A stretch of 64,000 nt of DNA, taken from positions 5,642,001 to 5,706,000 of the forward strand of contig NZ_JACCCC010000001.1 of assembly GCF_013408795.1 (NCBI RefSeq). Direction: 5' to 3'. Positions 28,233 through 37,805 of the stretch are shown in pieces (position 1 is the first letter of the stretch; the number at the start of each line of letters is the position of its first letter). The notes under the pieces were generated by a model, which worked only from the letters and a program-made list of their open reading frames with translations, did no database searches and was not told the DNA's origin. A program made the position numbers and the translations under genes. Origin of the DNA: Spinactinospora alkalitolerans. Its GTDB lineage: Bacteria > Actinomycetota > Actinomycetes > Streptosporangiales > Streptosporangiaceae.

Positions 28233-30290
28233 CTACTCCTTGATCACCGGCAGCATGCCGGTGATCTCCTCGGCGTCGCCGGGGACCGGGTCGGGCAGGA
28301 TCGGGCGGATCCGGCGCTGGATCGCCCGGGTGACCTCCTCCTGCGACTCCTGCGCGTCCAGCACCAGGTAGCGGTTGGGGTCGCGGTCGGCCAGGTCGCG
28401 GAAGCTCTGGCGCACCCGCGCGTGGAACTCGGCCGGCTCCGACTCCAGGCGGTCGGCCGGGCGGCCGTGCCGGGCCAGGCCCTGGTCGGCGGGCAGGTCG
28501 AGCAGCACCGTCAGGTCCGGAACCAGCTCATTGGTGGCCCAGGAGTTGATCCCGGCGATGTCGGACTCGGCCAGCGCGCGGCCGGCGCCCTGGTAGGCGA
28601 GCGTGGAGTCGACGTAGCGGTCGCTGATGACGATCGCGCCGCGCTCCAGCGCCGGGCGGATCACCGCGTTCACGTGCTCGGCGCGGTCGGCGGCGTACAG
28701 CAGCGCCTCGGTCCGCGGGGACATGCCCGTGTTCTCCTTGTCCAGCAGCAGCGCGCGCAGCCGCATGCCGACCTTGGTCGCGCCGGGCTCGCGCGTGGTC
28801 ACGACGTCGAAGCCCTCCTCCCGCAGCCAGATCGCGAGCTGGCGCACCTGGGTGGACTTGCCGGCGCCCTCGCCGCCCTCCAGCACGATGAAGGTGCCGC
28901 CCGGCTTCTCGACCTCGGTCGTGCGCGCCAGGGGCACGCCGCGGATCGACGCCATGAGCTCGGCGAACAGCGACACCTCGTGCTCGTCGTTCATCTGCCG
29001 GTAGGAGACGAAGGCGACCAGCACGGCCAGCAGCGCGGCGATGAGCAGGACGCCCGCTGAGCCGGAGAAGTCGTAGGTGAGGTCGCCCACCCGGAGCCGG
29101 TAGGAGCCGATCAGCCCGGCGAGCACCGGGGCGACCGCGACCGATCCCATGAGCACGAGTCGCGCCGAGGCGTGCAGGAACGCGAACGTGCGGCCCCGGA
29201 CGTCGTCCTCGACCTCGCGGCCGAGCGCGGTCAGGCCGATCACCCAGGCGATGCCGGCGCCCACGCCCATCACCGTGGTCAGCACGGCGGCCAGCACCAT
29301 GTTGGGGATCAGGCCGACGAACAGCAGCGCGGCGCCGGCCAGCCCGATGCCCAGGCCGAACAGCCGGCGGCGGTTGAAGTCGCGCAGGATCCGCGGCCCG
29401 GCGAACACGCCGATCGCCATGCCGCTGAAGACCGCGCCGAACAGCACGCCGAACCCGGCGTTGCCGGCGCCCAGCGTCTCCACGAACAGCCGGGCGACGC
29501 CGATGACCGCACCGCCGGCCGCGAACGCGCCGAGCATGCCGAGGAGCAGACCGCGCACGAGCGGGGTCGTTCCGGCGAAGCGCCAGCCCTCCCAGATCGC
29601 GCGCGGCATCGACGGCCGGGAGATGCGCTCGCGCGGCTGATCGGGGATCGGCAGCCCCCAGACGACGACCGCCGCGACCAGGAAGGTGACGCCGTTGATG
29701 TAGAGCGCGAGGTCGGCCTCCGGCACCCGCATCGACGGGAACAGGCCGCCCAGCACCGAGCTGAGCGCGGCCAGCAGCGCGAACAGGCCGGCCGCGACCG
29801 GGGCCGACCCGTAGGCGGTGAGCAGGCCGAGCTGGTTGGCCTGCTCCAGCTTCTTCTTCGGCACCAGGTTGGGCACCGTGGCGTCCTTCGCGGGCGCCCA
29901 GAACATCGCGATGCACTCGGCCAGGAAGTTGGCGATGAGCAGCCAGTCGAGCCGGCCCACGATGGGGATCGAGACGTAGAGCAGACCGCGCAGGACGTCG
30001 CCGACGACCATGGTGAGGCGGCGGTCGACGCGGTCGGCCACCGCACCCGCGATCGGGCCGAGCAGCAGCGACGGCAGCAGCTTGAGGACCACCACGCCGC
30101 TGACCGCGAAGTACTGCACCAGGCCGCCGCTGTCCTGGGTGAGGATCGCGGCCAGCGACATCAGGGCGAGCAGGCTGAGCCAGTCGCCGAGGCTGGACAG
30201 CGACAGCGAGATCCACAGCCGGCGGAACGGCTTGATCGCCAGAACGGTACGCGCCTCGCCCGGCGCCGCGAGTGATCCAGATCTGCTCAT
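28233..30290 (-). CDS. tmk: MFS transporter-thymidylate kinase fusion
   Basis: The C-terminal 205 residues are dTMP kinase (P-loop FIVLEGGEGAGKSTQVRQLA, TREPGATKVGMRLR, DRYVDSTLAYQGAGR), which makes dTDP. The N-terminal roughly 430 residues form a twelve-helix major facilitator domain with the loop motif GAVADRVDRRLTMVVGD. Such fusions are known from actinobacteria, where this gene is the only tmk between topA and holB. What the transporter half carries is unknown. I use ATG (complement of 30288-30290); a second ATG at 30326 is possible and neither has a clear ribosome site. Confidence 0.92.
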   Translation of the reverse strand: MSRSGSLAAPGEARTVLAIKPFRRLWISLSLSSLGDWLSLLALMSLAAILTQDSGGLVQYFAVSGVVVLKLLPSLLLGPIAGAVADRVDRRLTMVVGDVLRGLLYVSIPIVGRLDWLLIANFLAECIAMFWAPAKDATVPNLVPKKKLEQANQLGLLTAYGSAPVAAGLFALLAALSSVLGGLFPSMRVPEADLALYINGVTFLVAAVVVWGLPIPDQPRERISRPSMPRAIWEGWRFAGTTPLVRGLLLGMLGAFAAGGAVIGVARLFVETLGAGNAGFGVLFGAVFSGMAIGVFAGPRILRDFNRRRLFGLGIGLAGAALLFVGLIPNMVLAAVLTTVMGVGAGIAWVIGLTALGREVEDDVRGRTFAFLHASARLVLMGSVAVAPVLAGLIGSYRLRVGDLTYDFSGSAGVLLIAALLAVLVAFVSYRQMNDEHEVSLFAELMASIRGVPLARTTEVEKPGGTFIVLEGGEGAGKSTQVRQLAIWLREEGFDVVTTREPGATKVGMRLRALLLDKENTGMSPRTEALLYAADRAEHVNAVIRPALERGAIVISDRYVDSTLAYQGAGRALAESDIAGINSWATNELVPDLTVLLDLPADQGLARHGRPADRLESEPAEFHARVRQSFRDLADRDPNRYLVLDAQESQEEVTRAIQRRIRPILPDPVPGDAEEITGMLPVIKE

Positions 30291-30571
30291 GGCGGAAAGC
30301 GTATCGACGGTTCGGCCCTTAACCATGCTTTCGGACGGACTCCTATAGATCACGGTATGTGCACAACATCGCTCTCCTGCGCATTCGCCAGCATAGCGGT
30401 AAACGTGATCCATACCACAGACAGTGGGCCGGAGCGCTGTCCGGCGGACGCAGCCGTGCCCCCCGACACGACGAAGGCGGACTCCCCTGACGTGCGGAAA
30501 GTGCGCCTGACATGAGGAAGGCGCGCCCGGATCGGCGGTGCGGGGCGCGGTACCGGCCCGGGTGCGCGGCC

Positions 30572-33301
30572 TCAGCTCTTCTTGGCCGTGGACTTCCTGG
30601 TCGCGGTCTTCTTGGCCGTGCTCTTCTTGGTGGCCTTCTTCGCCGGGGCCTTGGCCCGGCGCTCGGCGAGCAGCTCGGCGGCGCGCTCAACGGTGATCGA
30701 CTCCACCTCGTCGCCCTTGCGCAGGGAGGCGTTGGTCTCGCCGTCGGTGACGTAGGGGCCGAACCGGCCGTCCTTGATCACCATGGGCTTGTCGGTCCCC
30801 GGCTCGTTGCCCAGCTCGCGCAGCGGCGGCGCGGCGGCGGCCCGGCGGCCCCGCTGCTTGGGCTTGGCGAAGAGCTCCTCGGCCTCCTCGATGGTGACCG
30901 TGAACATCTGCTCCTCGGTCTCCAGCGAACGGCTGTCGGTGCCCTTCCTCAGGTACGGGCCGAACCGGCCGTTCTGCGCCGTGACCTGGTCGCCGTCGAT
31001 CTCGCCGACCACGCGCGGCAGCGACAGCAGCCGCAGCGCGTCCTCCAGGGTCACCGTGTCCAGCGACATCGACTTCAGCAGCGACGCGGTGCGCGGCTTG
31101 GCCGCGGCCTTCTTCGACTTGGCCTTGGTCTTGGCCTCGCCGTCGGCCTCGGGCTCCTCCAGGACCTCGGTCACGAAGGGGCCGAACCGGCCGGTCTTGG
31201 CGATGACGGTGCGGCCCGTCTCCGGGTCGACGCCGAGGTCGCGGTCGCCGCTGGGCTGGGCGAAGAGCTCCTCGGCCCGCTCCTTGGTGAGCTCGTCGGG
31301 CGCGAGGTCCTCCGGCACGTTGACCCGCTGGCCTTCGCGCTCCATGTAGGGGCCGTAGCGGCCGACCCGCAGCATGATGTCGGTGCCGGGCAGCGGGAAG
31401 GAGCTGACCTCCTTGGGGTCGATGTCGCCGAGCTGGTCTCCGACCAGTTCCTTCAGGCCCGTCTCCTCGTTGCCGCCGAAGTAGAAGCGGCGCAGCCACG
31501 GCACCCGCTCGGCGTCGCCGCGTGCGATGTCGTCGAGGACCTCCTCCATGCGCGCGGTGAAGTCGTAGTCGACCAGGTTCCCGAAGTGCCGCTCCAGGAG
31601 CTGCACCACGGCGAACGCCAGGAAGGACGGCACCAGCGCCGAGCCCTTCTTGAACACGTAGCCGCGGTCCAGGATGGTGCCGATGATCGAGGCGTAGGTG
31701 GAGGGGCGGCCGATCTCGCGGTCCTCCAGCTCCTTGACCAGCGTGGCCTCGGTGTAGCGCGCCGGCGGGCGGGTGCTGTGCCCCTCGGCCTCGATGCTCT
31801 CGGCCTTGAGCGCGTCGCCCTCGTCGACCGGCGGCAGCCGCCGCTCGCGGTCGTCGAGCTCGGCCTCGGGGTCGTCGGAGCCCTCCACGTAGGCCTTGAG
31901 GAAGCCGTGGAAGGTGATGATCTTGCCGCCGGCGGTGAACTCGACCTGCTCGCCCGTGCTGGAGACGCCGGCCACCTTCACGGTCACCGACTCGCCCACG
32001 GCGTCCTTCATCTGCGACGCGACGGTGCGCTTCCAGATCAGCTCGTAGAGCCGGAACTCCGCACCGGTCAGGCCGGTCTCGGCCGGGGTGCGGAAGGAGT
32101 CGCCGGCCGGGCGGATCGCCTCGTGGGCCTCCTGGGCGTTCTTGACCTTGCTGGCGTAGACGCGCGGCTTGGCCGGGACGTAGGAGGTGCCGTACAGCCG
32201 CGTGGCCTGGTCGCGGGCCGCGGTGATGGCGCTCTCGGACAGCGTGATGCTGTCGGTGCGCATGTAGGTGATGAAGCCGTTCTCGTAGAGCCGCTGCGCG
32301 ACCTGCATGGTCTGCTTGGCCGACAGGCCGAGCTTGCGCGAGGCCTCCTGCTGCAGCGTCGTGGTGCGGAACGGCGCGTAGGGCGCGCGCTTGTAGGGCT
32401 TGCGCTCCACCGAGCGCACGGCGAAGTCGGCGCCGACGAGGCGTTCGGCCAGCCCGCGGGCCGCGTCCTCGTCCAGGTGCAGCACGCCCTGGGCCGAGCG
32501 CAGCCGGCCCTCGGAGGTGAAGTCGCGGCCCTGGGCCACCTTGGCGCCGTCGACGGAGACCAGGCTCGCGGCGAAGGAGGAGGGGTCGTCGCCGGCGGTG
32601 TGGCCGACGGCGTCGAAGACCGCCTTGAGGTCCCAGTACTCGGCCGCGGTGAACGCGATGCGCTCGCGCTCGCGCTCCACGACCAGGCGCGTGGCCACCG
32701 ACTGGACCCGGCCCGCCGACAGTTTCGGCATGACCTTCTTCCACAGCACCGGGGAGACCTCGTAGCCGTAGAGGCGGTCGAGGATGCGGCGGGTCTCCTG
32801 GGCGTCGACGAGGCGCAGGTTGAGGTCGCGGGTGTTCTCCGCCGCGTGCCGGATCGCGTCCTTGGTGATCTCGTTGAACACCATGCGCCTGACCGGGATC
32901 TTCGGCTTGAGCTCCTCGTGCAGGTGCCAGGCGATGGCCTCGCCCTCGCGGTCCTCATCGGTGGCGAGGTAGAGCTCGTCGGCCTCGGACATGAGGTCCT
33001 TGAGCTTCTTGACGTGGGACCTCTTGTCGGAGTTGACGACGTAGATGGGTTCGAACTCGTGCTCGACGTTCACGCCCAGGCGCGCCCACGGCTCGCCCTT
33101 GTAGCGGGCCGGGATCTCCGCGGCCTTGGTGGGAAGGTCGCGGATGTGGCCGATGCTGGACTCCACGACGTAGCCCCGGCCCAGATAGCCGGCGATCGTC
33201 TTCGCCTTGGCGGGCGACTCGACGATGACGAGGCGACTGCCTCCGCCGCCTCCGGTGTCGTTCGAGCCGTTCCTGCCGGCGCTGCCCTTCTTGGGTGGCA
33301 C
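30572..33301 (-). CDS. topA: DNA topoisomerase I
   Basis: Type IA topoisomerase that relaxes negative supercoils. The Toprim domain (RLVIVESPAKAKTIAGYLG; DEDREGEAIAWHLHEELKP), the active-site tyrosine segment GFITYMRTDSITLSESAI and the SAGRVQSVATRLVVERE strand are all intact in 909 residues. Instead of zinc fingers the C-terminus has repeated topo-C modules (GRFGPYVTDGETNASLRKGD and relatives) and ends in a lysine- and alanine-rich tail of about 30 residues, as in actinobacteria. The tmk fusion gene follows. Confidence 0.97.
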   Translation of the reverse strand: MPPKKGSAGRNGSNDTGGGGGSRLVIVESPAKAKTIAGYLGRGYVVESSIGHIRDLPTKAAEIPARYKGEPWARLGVNVEHEFEPIYVVNSDKRSHVKKLKDLMSEADELYLATDEDREGEAIAWHLHEELKPKIPVRRMVFNEITKDAIRHAAENTRDLNLRLVDAQETRRILDRLYGYEVSPVLWKKVMPKLSAGRVQSVATRLVVERERERIAFTAAEYWDLKAVFDAVGHTAGDDPSSFAASLVSVDGAKVAQGRDFTSEGRLRSAQGVLHLDEDAARGLAERLVGADFAVRSVERKPYKRAPYAPFRTTTLQQEASRKLGLSAKQTMQVAQRLYENGFITYMRTDSITLSESAITAARDQATRLYGTSYVPAKPRVYASKVKNAQEAHEAIRPAGDSFRTPAETGLTGAEFRLYELIWKRTVASQMKDAVGESVTVKVAGVSSTGEQVEFTAGGKIITFHGFLKAYVEGSDDPEAELDDRERRLPPVDEGDALKAESIEAEGHSTRPPARYTEATLVKELEDREIGRPSTYASIIGTILDRGYVFKKGSALVPSFLAFAVVQLLERHFGNLVDYDFTARMEEVLDDIARGDAERVPWLRRFYFGGNEETGLKELVGDQLGDIDPKEVSSFPLPGTDIMLRVGRYGPYMEREGQRVNVPEDLAPDELTKERAEELFAQPSGDRDLGVDPETGRTVIAKTGRFGPFVTEVLEEPEADGEAKTKAKSKKAAAKPRTASLLKSMSLDTVTLEDALRLLSLPRVVGEIDGDQVTAQNGRFGPYLRKGTDSRSLETEEQMFTVTIEEAEELFAKPKQRGRRAAAAPPLRELGNEPGTDKPMVIKDGRFGPYVTDGETNASLRKGDEVESITVERAAELLAERRAKAPAKKATKKSTAKKTATRKSTAKKS

Positions 33302-33535
33302 GCTCTTCCCCTACGTCTAGCCTTGCGTCGTCTGTGCGGTCGCTTTTCGCACGCGGGCTGTTCGGTCCCCAGCCACTGACGGTAACCGAAGGCCCCGGGC
33401 TTCGCTTCCCGGATCGCTCCGGTCGGCCGGGGGTGGCCGCGCGACCAGAGATGCTCTCTTGACGGCAATACGGCGATCACCCGTGTGAGTGAACGCTATG
33501 GCACAACACCCATCGGCAGTCGCAGAATAAGTGCA

Positions 33536-33721
33536 ATGCTTGAGTATGAGTACCAGGAACTCCGCTTTCCACGTGGCAGCTCGCGCAGCGCCGCGCGGCA
33601 GGCCCTGACCGAGCGCGCCGAGTACGGCCGGTGGGAGCTCGCACGGGTGCGCGTGTATCCCGACGGCAGCCGACGCGTGGTTCTGCGTCGCAGGATCATC
33701 CGACAAATTCGTACCATGTGA
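33536..33721 (+). CDS. DUF5703 family protein (61 residues)
   Basis: Small basic conserved actinobacterial protein of unknown function. The chain MLEYEYQELRFPRGSSRSAA, then LTERAEYGRWELARVRVYPD and GSRRVVLRRRIIRQIRTM, matches my recollection of DUF5703 closely. The frame is open from 33485, but ATG at 33536 begins exactly at the family start. A large hairpin terminator lies 70 bases downstream. Confidence 0.85.
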   Translation: MLEYEYQELRFPRGSSRSAARQALTERAEYGRWELARVRVYPDGSRRVVLRRRIIRQIRTM

Positions 33722-34096
33722 ATTCACTCACAGCTTGGGCGGAGCCCTTCCCGGCCGCGGAGCGCTCCGCGGTCGGGTCCCCTCAAAGACAAGCGGCGGG
33801 TCCTCCCGGAAATTCCAGGAGGACCCGCCGTGTTCGCGTACGTCTTCTCGCGTCGCGGTCGTCACGTCCGCGTTCCCGCCGGTCCACCGCGTCGGACAAG
33901 GACGGGAGGGTTGGACCGCCCGCTTCTTCGCCACCGATCCACCGCGTTCGAAAAGGCGGCGAAGGGCCGGGCCGACGACCGCACGTCCGCCGGCCGCGCG
34001 GCGCGCGGGCCGGAGTCCACCCGGCCACGCGGCGCGCGGGTCTCCTAGGAGGAGGCGGGGCGCCCTAGGAGGAGGCCGTCACGGCCCCGGTCCTCG
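33722..34096. other. Convergent intergenic region with terminator and short tandem repeats
   Basis: Between convergent DUF5703 and chaplin genes. It holds the hairpin at 33794-33830 and then degenerate tandem duplications, for example CCACCGCGT(C/T)(G/C)GA near 33886 and 33947, GCGGCGCGCGGG near 33997 and 34029, and CCTAGGAGGAGGC twice near 34046-34077. No gene is seen. Confidence 0.55.
33794..33830. terminator. Hairpin terminator between convergent genes
   Basis: Perfect 13-base-pair stem CGGCGGGTCCTCC with GGAGGACCCGCCG around an 11-base loop; no U tract follows, as is common in high-GC actinobacteria. It could serve both converging genes. Confidence 0.75.
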
Positions 34097-35107
34097 CTAC
34101 AGCCCCGTCGGCACGCCGTCCAGCAGGCCGTCGGTGGGCAGTCCGTCGGTGGGCAGGGTGAGCTGCGGCATGCCGGACAGCTCCTGGGGCGCCTCCTGCC
34201 GCATGGCCTCGCGCGCCGCGCCGACCGCGTCGGTGTCGGCGTTCTGCGCGCTCACCGGCAGCTCGACGGGGGCCTCGGTCAGGTCGCCGCCCAACTGAGC
34301 GGTCTCGGGCGCCTGGGCGAGCTGGTGGTCGCGGTGGCCCTTGTGGCCCTTGTGCCCGCTCTGGTCGATGACGGCCGCGCCGACGTCCTCGCAGAAGGCG
34401 CCCGCGTTGCCGACGACCGACACCGCGTTGCCGCAGACGTTGACCGGGACCTCGGCGTCGACCACGGCCTGGTTGCCGCTGCCGACCGACCCCTCGCCCG
34501 AGGTCTCGATGTCGCCGCCGTTTTGGTGCCGCGCCGGGCCCGCCATGGCGTCGCGGCTCTCAGAGCGGAGCGGCTCGGTGCTCCCGGCCAGCTCGGCGGT
34601 CCGGGACAGCGAGACGTTCTCGGAGGACCCGGTCGCGCCCTCGATCTCGGCGGGGGCGAGCTGGTGGTCGCGGTGGCCCTTGTGGCCCTTGTGCCCGCTC
34701 TGGTCGATGACGGCCGCGCCGACGTCCTCGCAGAAGGCGCCCGCGTTGCCGATGACCGACACCGCGTTGCCGCAGACGTTGACCGGGACCTCGAGGTCGG
34801 CCACGGCCTGGTTGCCGCTCAGCACCGACCCCTCACCCGAGGTCTCGATGTCGTCGCCGCCGGCCCTGTCGTGGACGACCGCGCCGACGTCCTGGCAGAA
34901 GGCGCCCGCGTTGCCGATGACCGCCACGGCGTTGCCGCAGACGTTGACCGGCACGTCGGCGTTGGCGACGAGCTGGTTGCCGCTGCCGACCGAGCCGTCG
35001 CCGGAGGTGACGGGGTGGCTGTCGGCGAGGGAGACGCCGGTGCCCATGGCGATGAAGCCGGCCGTGATGAGCGCGGTCCTGGCCGAGGTGCGAACCCACT
35101 TGCGCAT
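34097..35107 (-). CDS. Three-domain chaplin-family secreted protein
   Basis: Chaplins are hydrophobic secreted proteins that coat aerial hyphae and spores. A signal peptide (MRKWVRTSARTALITAGFIA, cleavage after VSLADS) precedes three chaplin domains of the form GSGNQ-VVADVEVPVNVCGNAVSVIGNAGAFC. Long spacers carry HKGHKGHRDHQLA twice, a histidine-rich segment unusual for chaplins. No LPxTG signal follows the third domain, unlike the next gene upstream; the C-terminus is TDGLPTDGLLDGVPTGL. The start is ATG (complement of 35105-35107). Confidence 0.88.
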   Translation of the reverse strand: MRKWVRTSARTALITAGFIAMGTGVSLADSHPVTSGDGSVGSGNQLVANADVPVNVCGNAVAVIGNAGAFCQDVGAVVHDRAGGDDIETSGEGSVLSGNQAVADLEVPVNVCGNAVSVIGNAGAFCEDVGAAVIDQSGHKGHKGHRDHQLAPAEIEGATGSSENVSLSRTAELAGSTEPLRSESRDAMAGPARHQNGGDIETSGEGSVGSGNQAVVDAEVPVNVCGNAVSVVGNAGAFCEDVGAAVIDQSGHKGHKGHRDHQLAQAPETAQLGGDLTEAPVELPVSAQNADTDAVGAAREAMRQEAPQELSGMPQLTLPTDGLPTDGLLDGVPTGL

Positions 35108-35427
35108 TTGGGGTCTTCCTTTCGAACGGATGAAATGAAATGGAATCGGTTGTCGGCGAACGCGGTCGTTCCTGGCTGGAGCGCTGTCGCGGTCCGTGGT
35201 CCTCCGGTGTGCCGTGCCTGGCGGGCATGGGGTGACCGGATGACCGGGTGAAAGTGGGTGTGCGGCGCCTTGACGTGGAGTGGATACGCGATGGACGGCG
35301 TGGTGCACACCCGTTTGTCCAGCTCCGCCCTGGCGGGGCGGTGACCAGCGTGAATCCCGCGGCGTTCGATGCGGCGGCGCGGGACTCACGCCGGCCCCCG
35401 GTCGGCCGACCGGGGAGCCACGATCCG
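35108..35427. other. Intergenic region upstream of the chaplin gene
   Basis: 320 bases between the two chaplin genes, both on the minus strand. It presumably holds the promoter of the three-domain chaplin; GAAAGGAAG just before the ATG is its ribosome site. No further gene is seen. Confidence 0.5.
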
Positions 35428-36297
35428 CTATTCGGACGGCACCGAGCTCCGGCGGCGGCTCAGGAAGAGCACGCCGGCGCCGGCGCTGACGGCGGCGACG
35501 GCCATGCCGACCAGTGCCATGAGGTTGGAGCCGGTCACCGGAAGCTGCTGCTCCTGGGCGGAGGGACCGGTCGGGGCGGCCATGTCGTCGTCCCCGGCTT
35601 CCGGGGCCCCGGGACCTTCGAACTCATCGTCGGACTCCTCCGGCTTCTCGTCGTCCCCGGGCCCCTCCGGCTCATCCGGCCCCTCGGGGTAATCCGGGTA
35701 ACCGGGGTTCTCGGGCTCGTCCTCATCCGGCTTCTCCGGCTTCTCCGGCTCATCGGCGACCGCTCCGCTGTCCTCGCAATAGGCGCCCGGATTCCCGACC
35801 ACCGACACCGCATTGCCGCAGACGTTCACCGGAACATCGACATCGGCCACCACCTGATTACCGCTACCGACCGAACCGTCACCACCGGTGGAAACACCGA
35901 GACCGGGGTCCGTGACAGCGGCCCCGCCGTCCTCGCAATAGGCGCCCGAATTCCCGACCACCGACACCGCATTGCCGCAGACGTTCACCGGAACATCGAC
36001 ATCGGCCACCACCTGATTACCGCTACCGACCGAACCGTCACCACCGGTGGAAACACCGAGACCGGGGTCCGTGACAGCGGCCCCGCTGTCCTCGCAATAG
36101 GCGCCCGAATTCCCGACCACCGACACCGCATTGCCGCAGACGTTCACCGGAACATCGACATCGGCCACCACCTGATTACCGCTGCCCACCGAACCGTCAC
36201 CGCTGGTGGTGACGTCGGCGTAGGCCATCGGTGAGGCGGTGAAGAAGCCGGCGGCGACAAGAGCGGCAAATGCCGTTTTGTAGGTTTTCGCAGCCAT
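35428..36297 (-). CDS. Long chaplin with sortase signal
   Basis: Cell-wall-anchored chaplin of 289 residues: signal peptide (about 27 residues, ending PMAYADV), three near-identical chaplin domains with paired cysteines (VCGNAVSVVGNSGAYC), an acidic proline-rich spacer (EPENPGYPDYPEGPDEPEGP), then the sortase motif LPVTG, a membrane helix and RRR. It fits the long ChpA-C class that sortase attaches to peptidoglycan and that helps hold short chaplins. Two of the domains are encoded by DNA repeats of 159 bases that are almost identical. The start is ATG (complement of 36295-36297). Confidence 0.93.
   Translation of the reverse strand: MAAKTYKTAFAALVAAGFFTASPMAYADVTTSGDGSVGSGNQVVADVDVPVNVCGNAVSVVGNSGAYCEDSGAAVTDPGLGVSTGGDGSVGSGNQVVADVDVPVNVCGNAVSVVGNSGAYCEDGGAAVTDPGLGVSTGGDGSVGSGNQVVADVDVPVNVCGNAVSVVGNPGAYCEDSGAVADEPEKPEKPDEDEPENPGYPDYPEGPDEPEGPGDDEKPEESDDEFEGPGAPEAGDDDMAAPTGPSAQEQQLPVTGSNLMALVGMAVAAVSAGAGVLFLSRRRSSVPSE
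35771..36215. repeat. 159-bp tandem repeats encoding chaplin domains
   Basis: Unit boundaries at TCCTCGCAATAGGCGCCCG occur at 35771, 35930 and 36089, exactly 159 bases (53 codons) apart; the last unit is cut short. The units look nearly identical even at third positions, so they were recently duplicated or homogenised by gene conversion. Confidence 0.85.
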
Positions 36298-36485
36298 GGG
36301 AGTCCCCCTGTTGAAGAAAGGTTGCTGAGTGCGGGATCGACATGCCCGGGCCCCGAAGGGGTCGCTGACGGGCGCGGGGCGGGCCGAAAACCGCGGTGAG
36401 CGAGAGCCTGGAAGTCAGCGGGGCCCTGGACGGGCGCGTCCGCACGGCTCAGGTGCGCGGGGTCCGGCCGCCTGAGATACCTGGA

Positions 36486-37526
36486 CTAGTCAGGAGAGAA
36501 GGAGGGGTCGTCGGCGGCGTCGCGCACGACGAGAGTGGGGTCGCCCGGCAGCGCGACGCGCTTGACCAGCAGGTGCAGCGAATCGGCGCGGTGCGCCAGG
36601 AAACCCGCGGCCGCCGGGCCGGGGACCGGCGACGAGGAGGGGGAGACGGTGCCGGCGGAGTCGGATCCGCCGCGCCACGGGGCGTCACCGGATCCGGAGT
36701 CGTCGGCCGGCTCGTCGGCGCGCTCAGTGGAGAGCGCGCCGTAGGCGTCGGCGGGGCTCCGGGAAGCGGTGCCGGCTTCGGCCGGCTCTTCGCCACTGTC
36801 CTCGGACTCCGAGGACTCCGGGGGCGCGTCGTCGCGTCGCGGAGCCGCATCGTCGGAGTCATCGGAGCCGACGGGACCCGGACCGCCGGTCCGCGTCCCG
36901 TCGCCGGGGTCGGCGCCGCCCAAGGCGTCCAGGCCGGTCTCCGTCAGGCCGGTCAGGGGACCCGATCCGGAGTCGTCCCGGATCGCTTCCTTCAGGCCGT
37001 CCCGGAGCTCCCCGGTCGGCCGGGAGATCCGCTGCGAGACGCTCTCGGTCAGCGTGGCGTCCTCGGTACCGAGGGAGCGATCGACGTAGGAGCCGATCTC
37101 GCGGCCGGTCCTGGCCGTGCCGGAGACGACGTCCCCGGTCTCCCCCGCCGTCTCCCGGACCGCGCCCGCGGCCGTGCGCCGCAGGGTCGCGTCGGATCCG
37201 TCGGAGTCCGGCAGCGCGGAGCCGGGGAGGGCCCGCAGTGATGCGCGTGCGTCCCCGGCGGCGTTGTCGGCGCTGTCGGCGCTGTCGGTCGCGCCGTCCC
37301 TCTCCTGCGCGGCTCCGATCCCGTCCTCGGCGGCGTCGCGCACCTGCGACACCGCGGCGGGGGACTCGAAGGGGAGCTCGTCGGCCAGGGCCGATCCGGC
37401 TCCGCCCAGCAGCCATCCCGCGGCGGCCAGGCCGCCCACGGCCAGAAGGCGGCGGAGCGCGGGGGTCGCGGTGCGGCGAACCGCGCGGAGGGGAGCACCC
37501 CGCCGCTGCCGGTTCGTGAACACCAT
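36486..37526 (-). CDS. Secreted acidic, serine/aspartate-rich protein
   Basis: Not a recognised family. A basic N-terminus and hydrophobic stretch (LLAVGGLAAAGWLLGGAGSA, signal peptide ending SALADE) lead into a 300-residue region rich in Asp, Ser, Gly, Ala and Glu with little predicted fold (DDSDDAAPRRDDAPPESSES). The C-terminus regains hydrophobic character (LHLLVKRVALPGDPTLVV). Being next to chaplins on the same strand suggests a surface or aerial-growth role, but this is inference from position only. The start is ATG (complement of 37524-37526). Confidence 0.7.
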   Translation of the reverse strand: MVFTNRQRRGAPLRAVRRTATPALRRLLAVGGLAAAGWLLGGAGSALADELPFESPAAVSQVRDAAEDGIGAAQERDGATDSADSADNAAGDARASLRALPGSALPDSDGSDATLRRTAAGAVRETAGETGDVVSGTARTGREIGSYVDRSLGTEDATLTESVSQRISRPTGELRDGLKEAIRDDSGSGPLTGLTETGLDALGGADPGDGTRTGGPGPVGSDDSDDAAPRRDDAPPESSESEDSGEEPAEAGTASRSPADAYGALSTERADEPADDSGSGDAPWRGGSDSAGTVSPSSSPVPGPAAAGFLAHRADSLHLLVKRVALPGDPTLVVRDAADDPSFSPD

Positions 37527-37805
37527 GGACGACCCCTCTACCCCTCGTGTGCGTGGCCCTTACTGGTTCCCGTGTGGTTTCCGCGCAGGAAGAAGCGCGG
37601 ATCATCACGGAGAGCCATTGCCTCTCGACTGAAAGTAACCGTAGCACTACGGAGAGGTATGCGCGCAACCCGAATACCGAAACGCACCGGAATTCATTCC
37701 GCGCTGCGCGCGATTGCGACGTGAATTCGGTTAAGGGTGCCGAATTCGAGCATTGCGCCCGAATTCGCCGCCGCCCTCCCGTTTCACCCGGGCGGAATCC
37801 GCCGG

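Noticed and set aside
30512-33379. 955-residue plus-strand frame opposite topA
   Set aside because: Same antisense effect; topA on the minus strand carries every catalytic motif.
35771-36215. Regular 159-bp repeats as a CRISPR array
   Set aside because: Repeats are contiguous, multiples of three, inside one open frame and encode chaplin domains; there are no short repeats with unique spacers.
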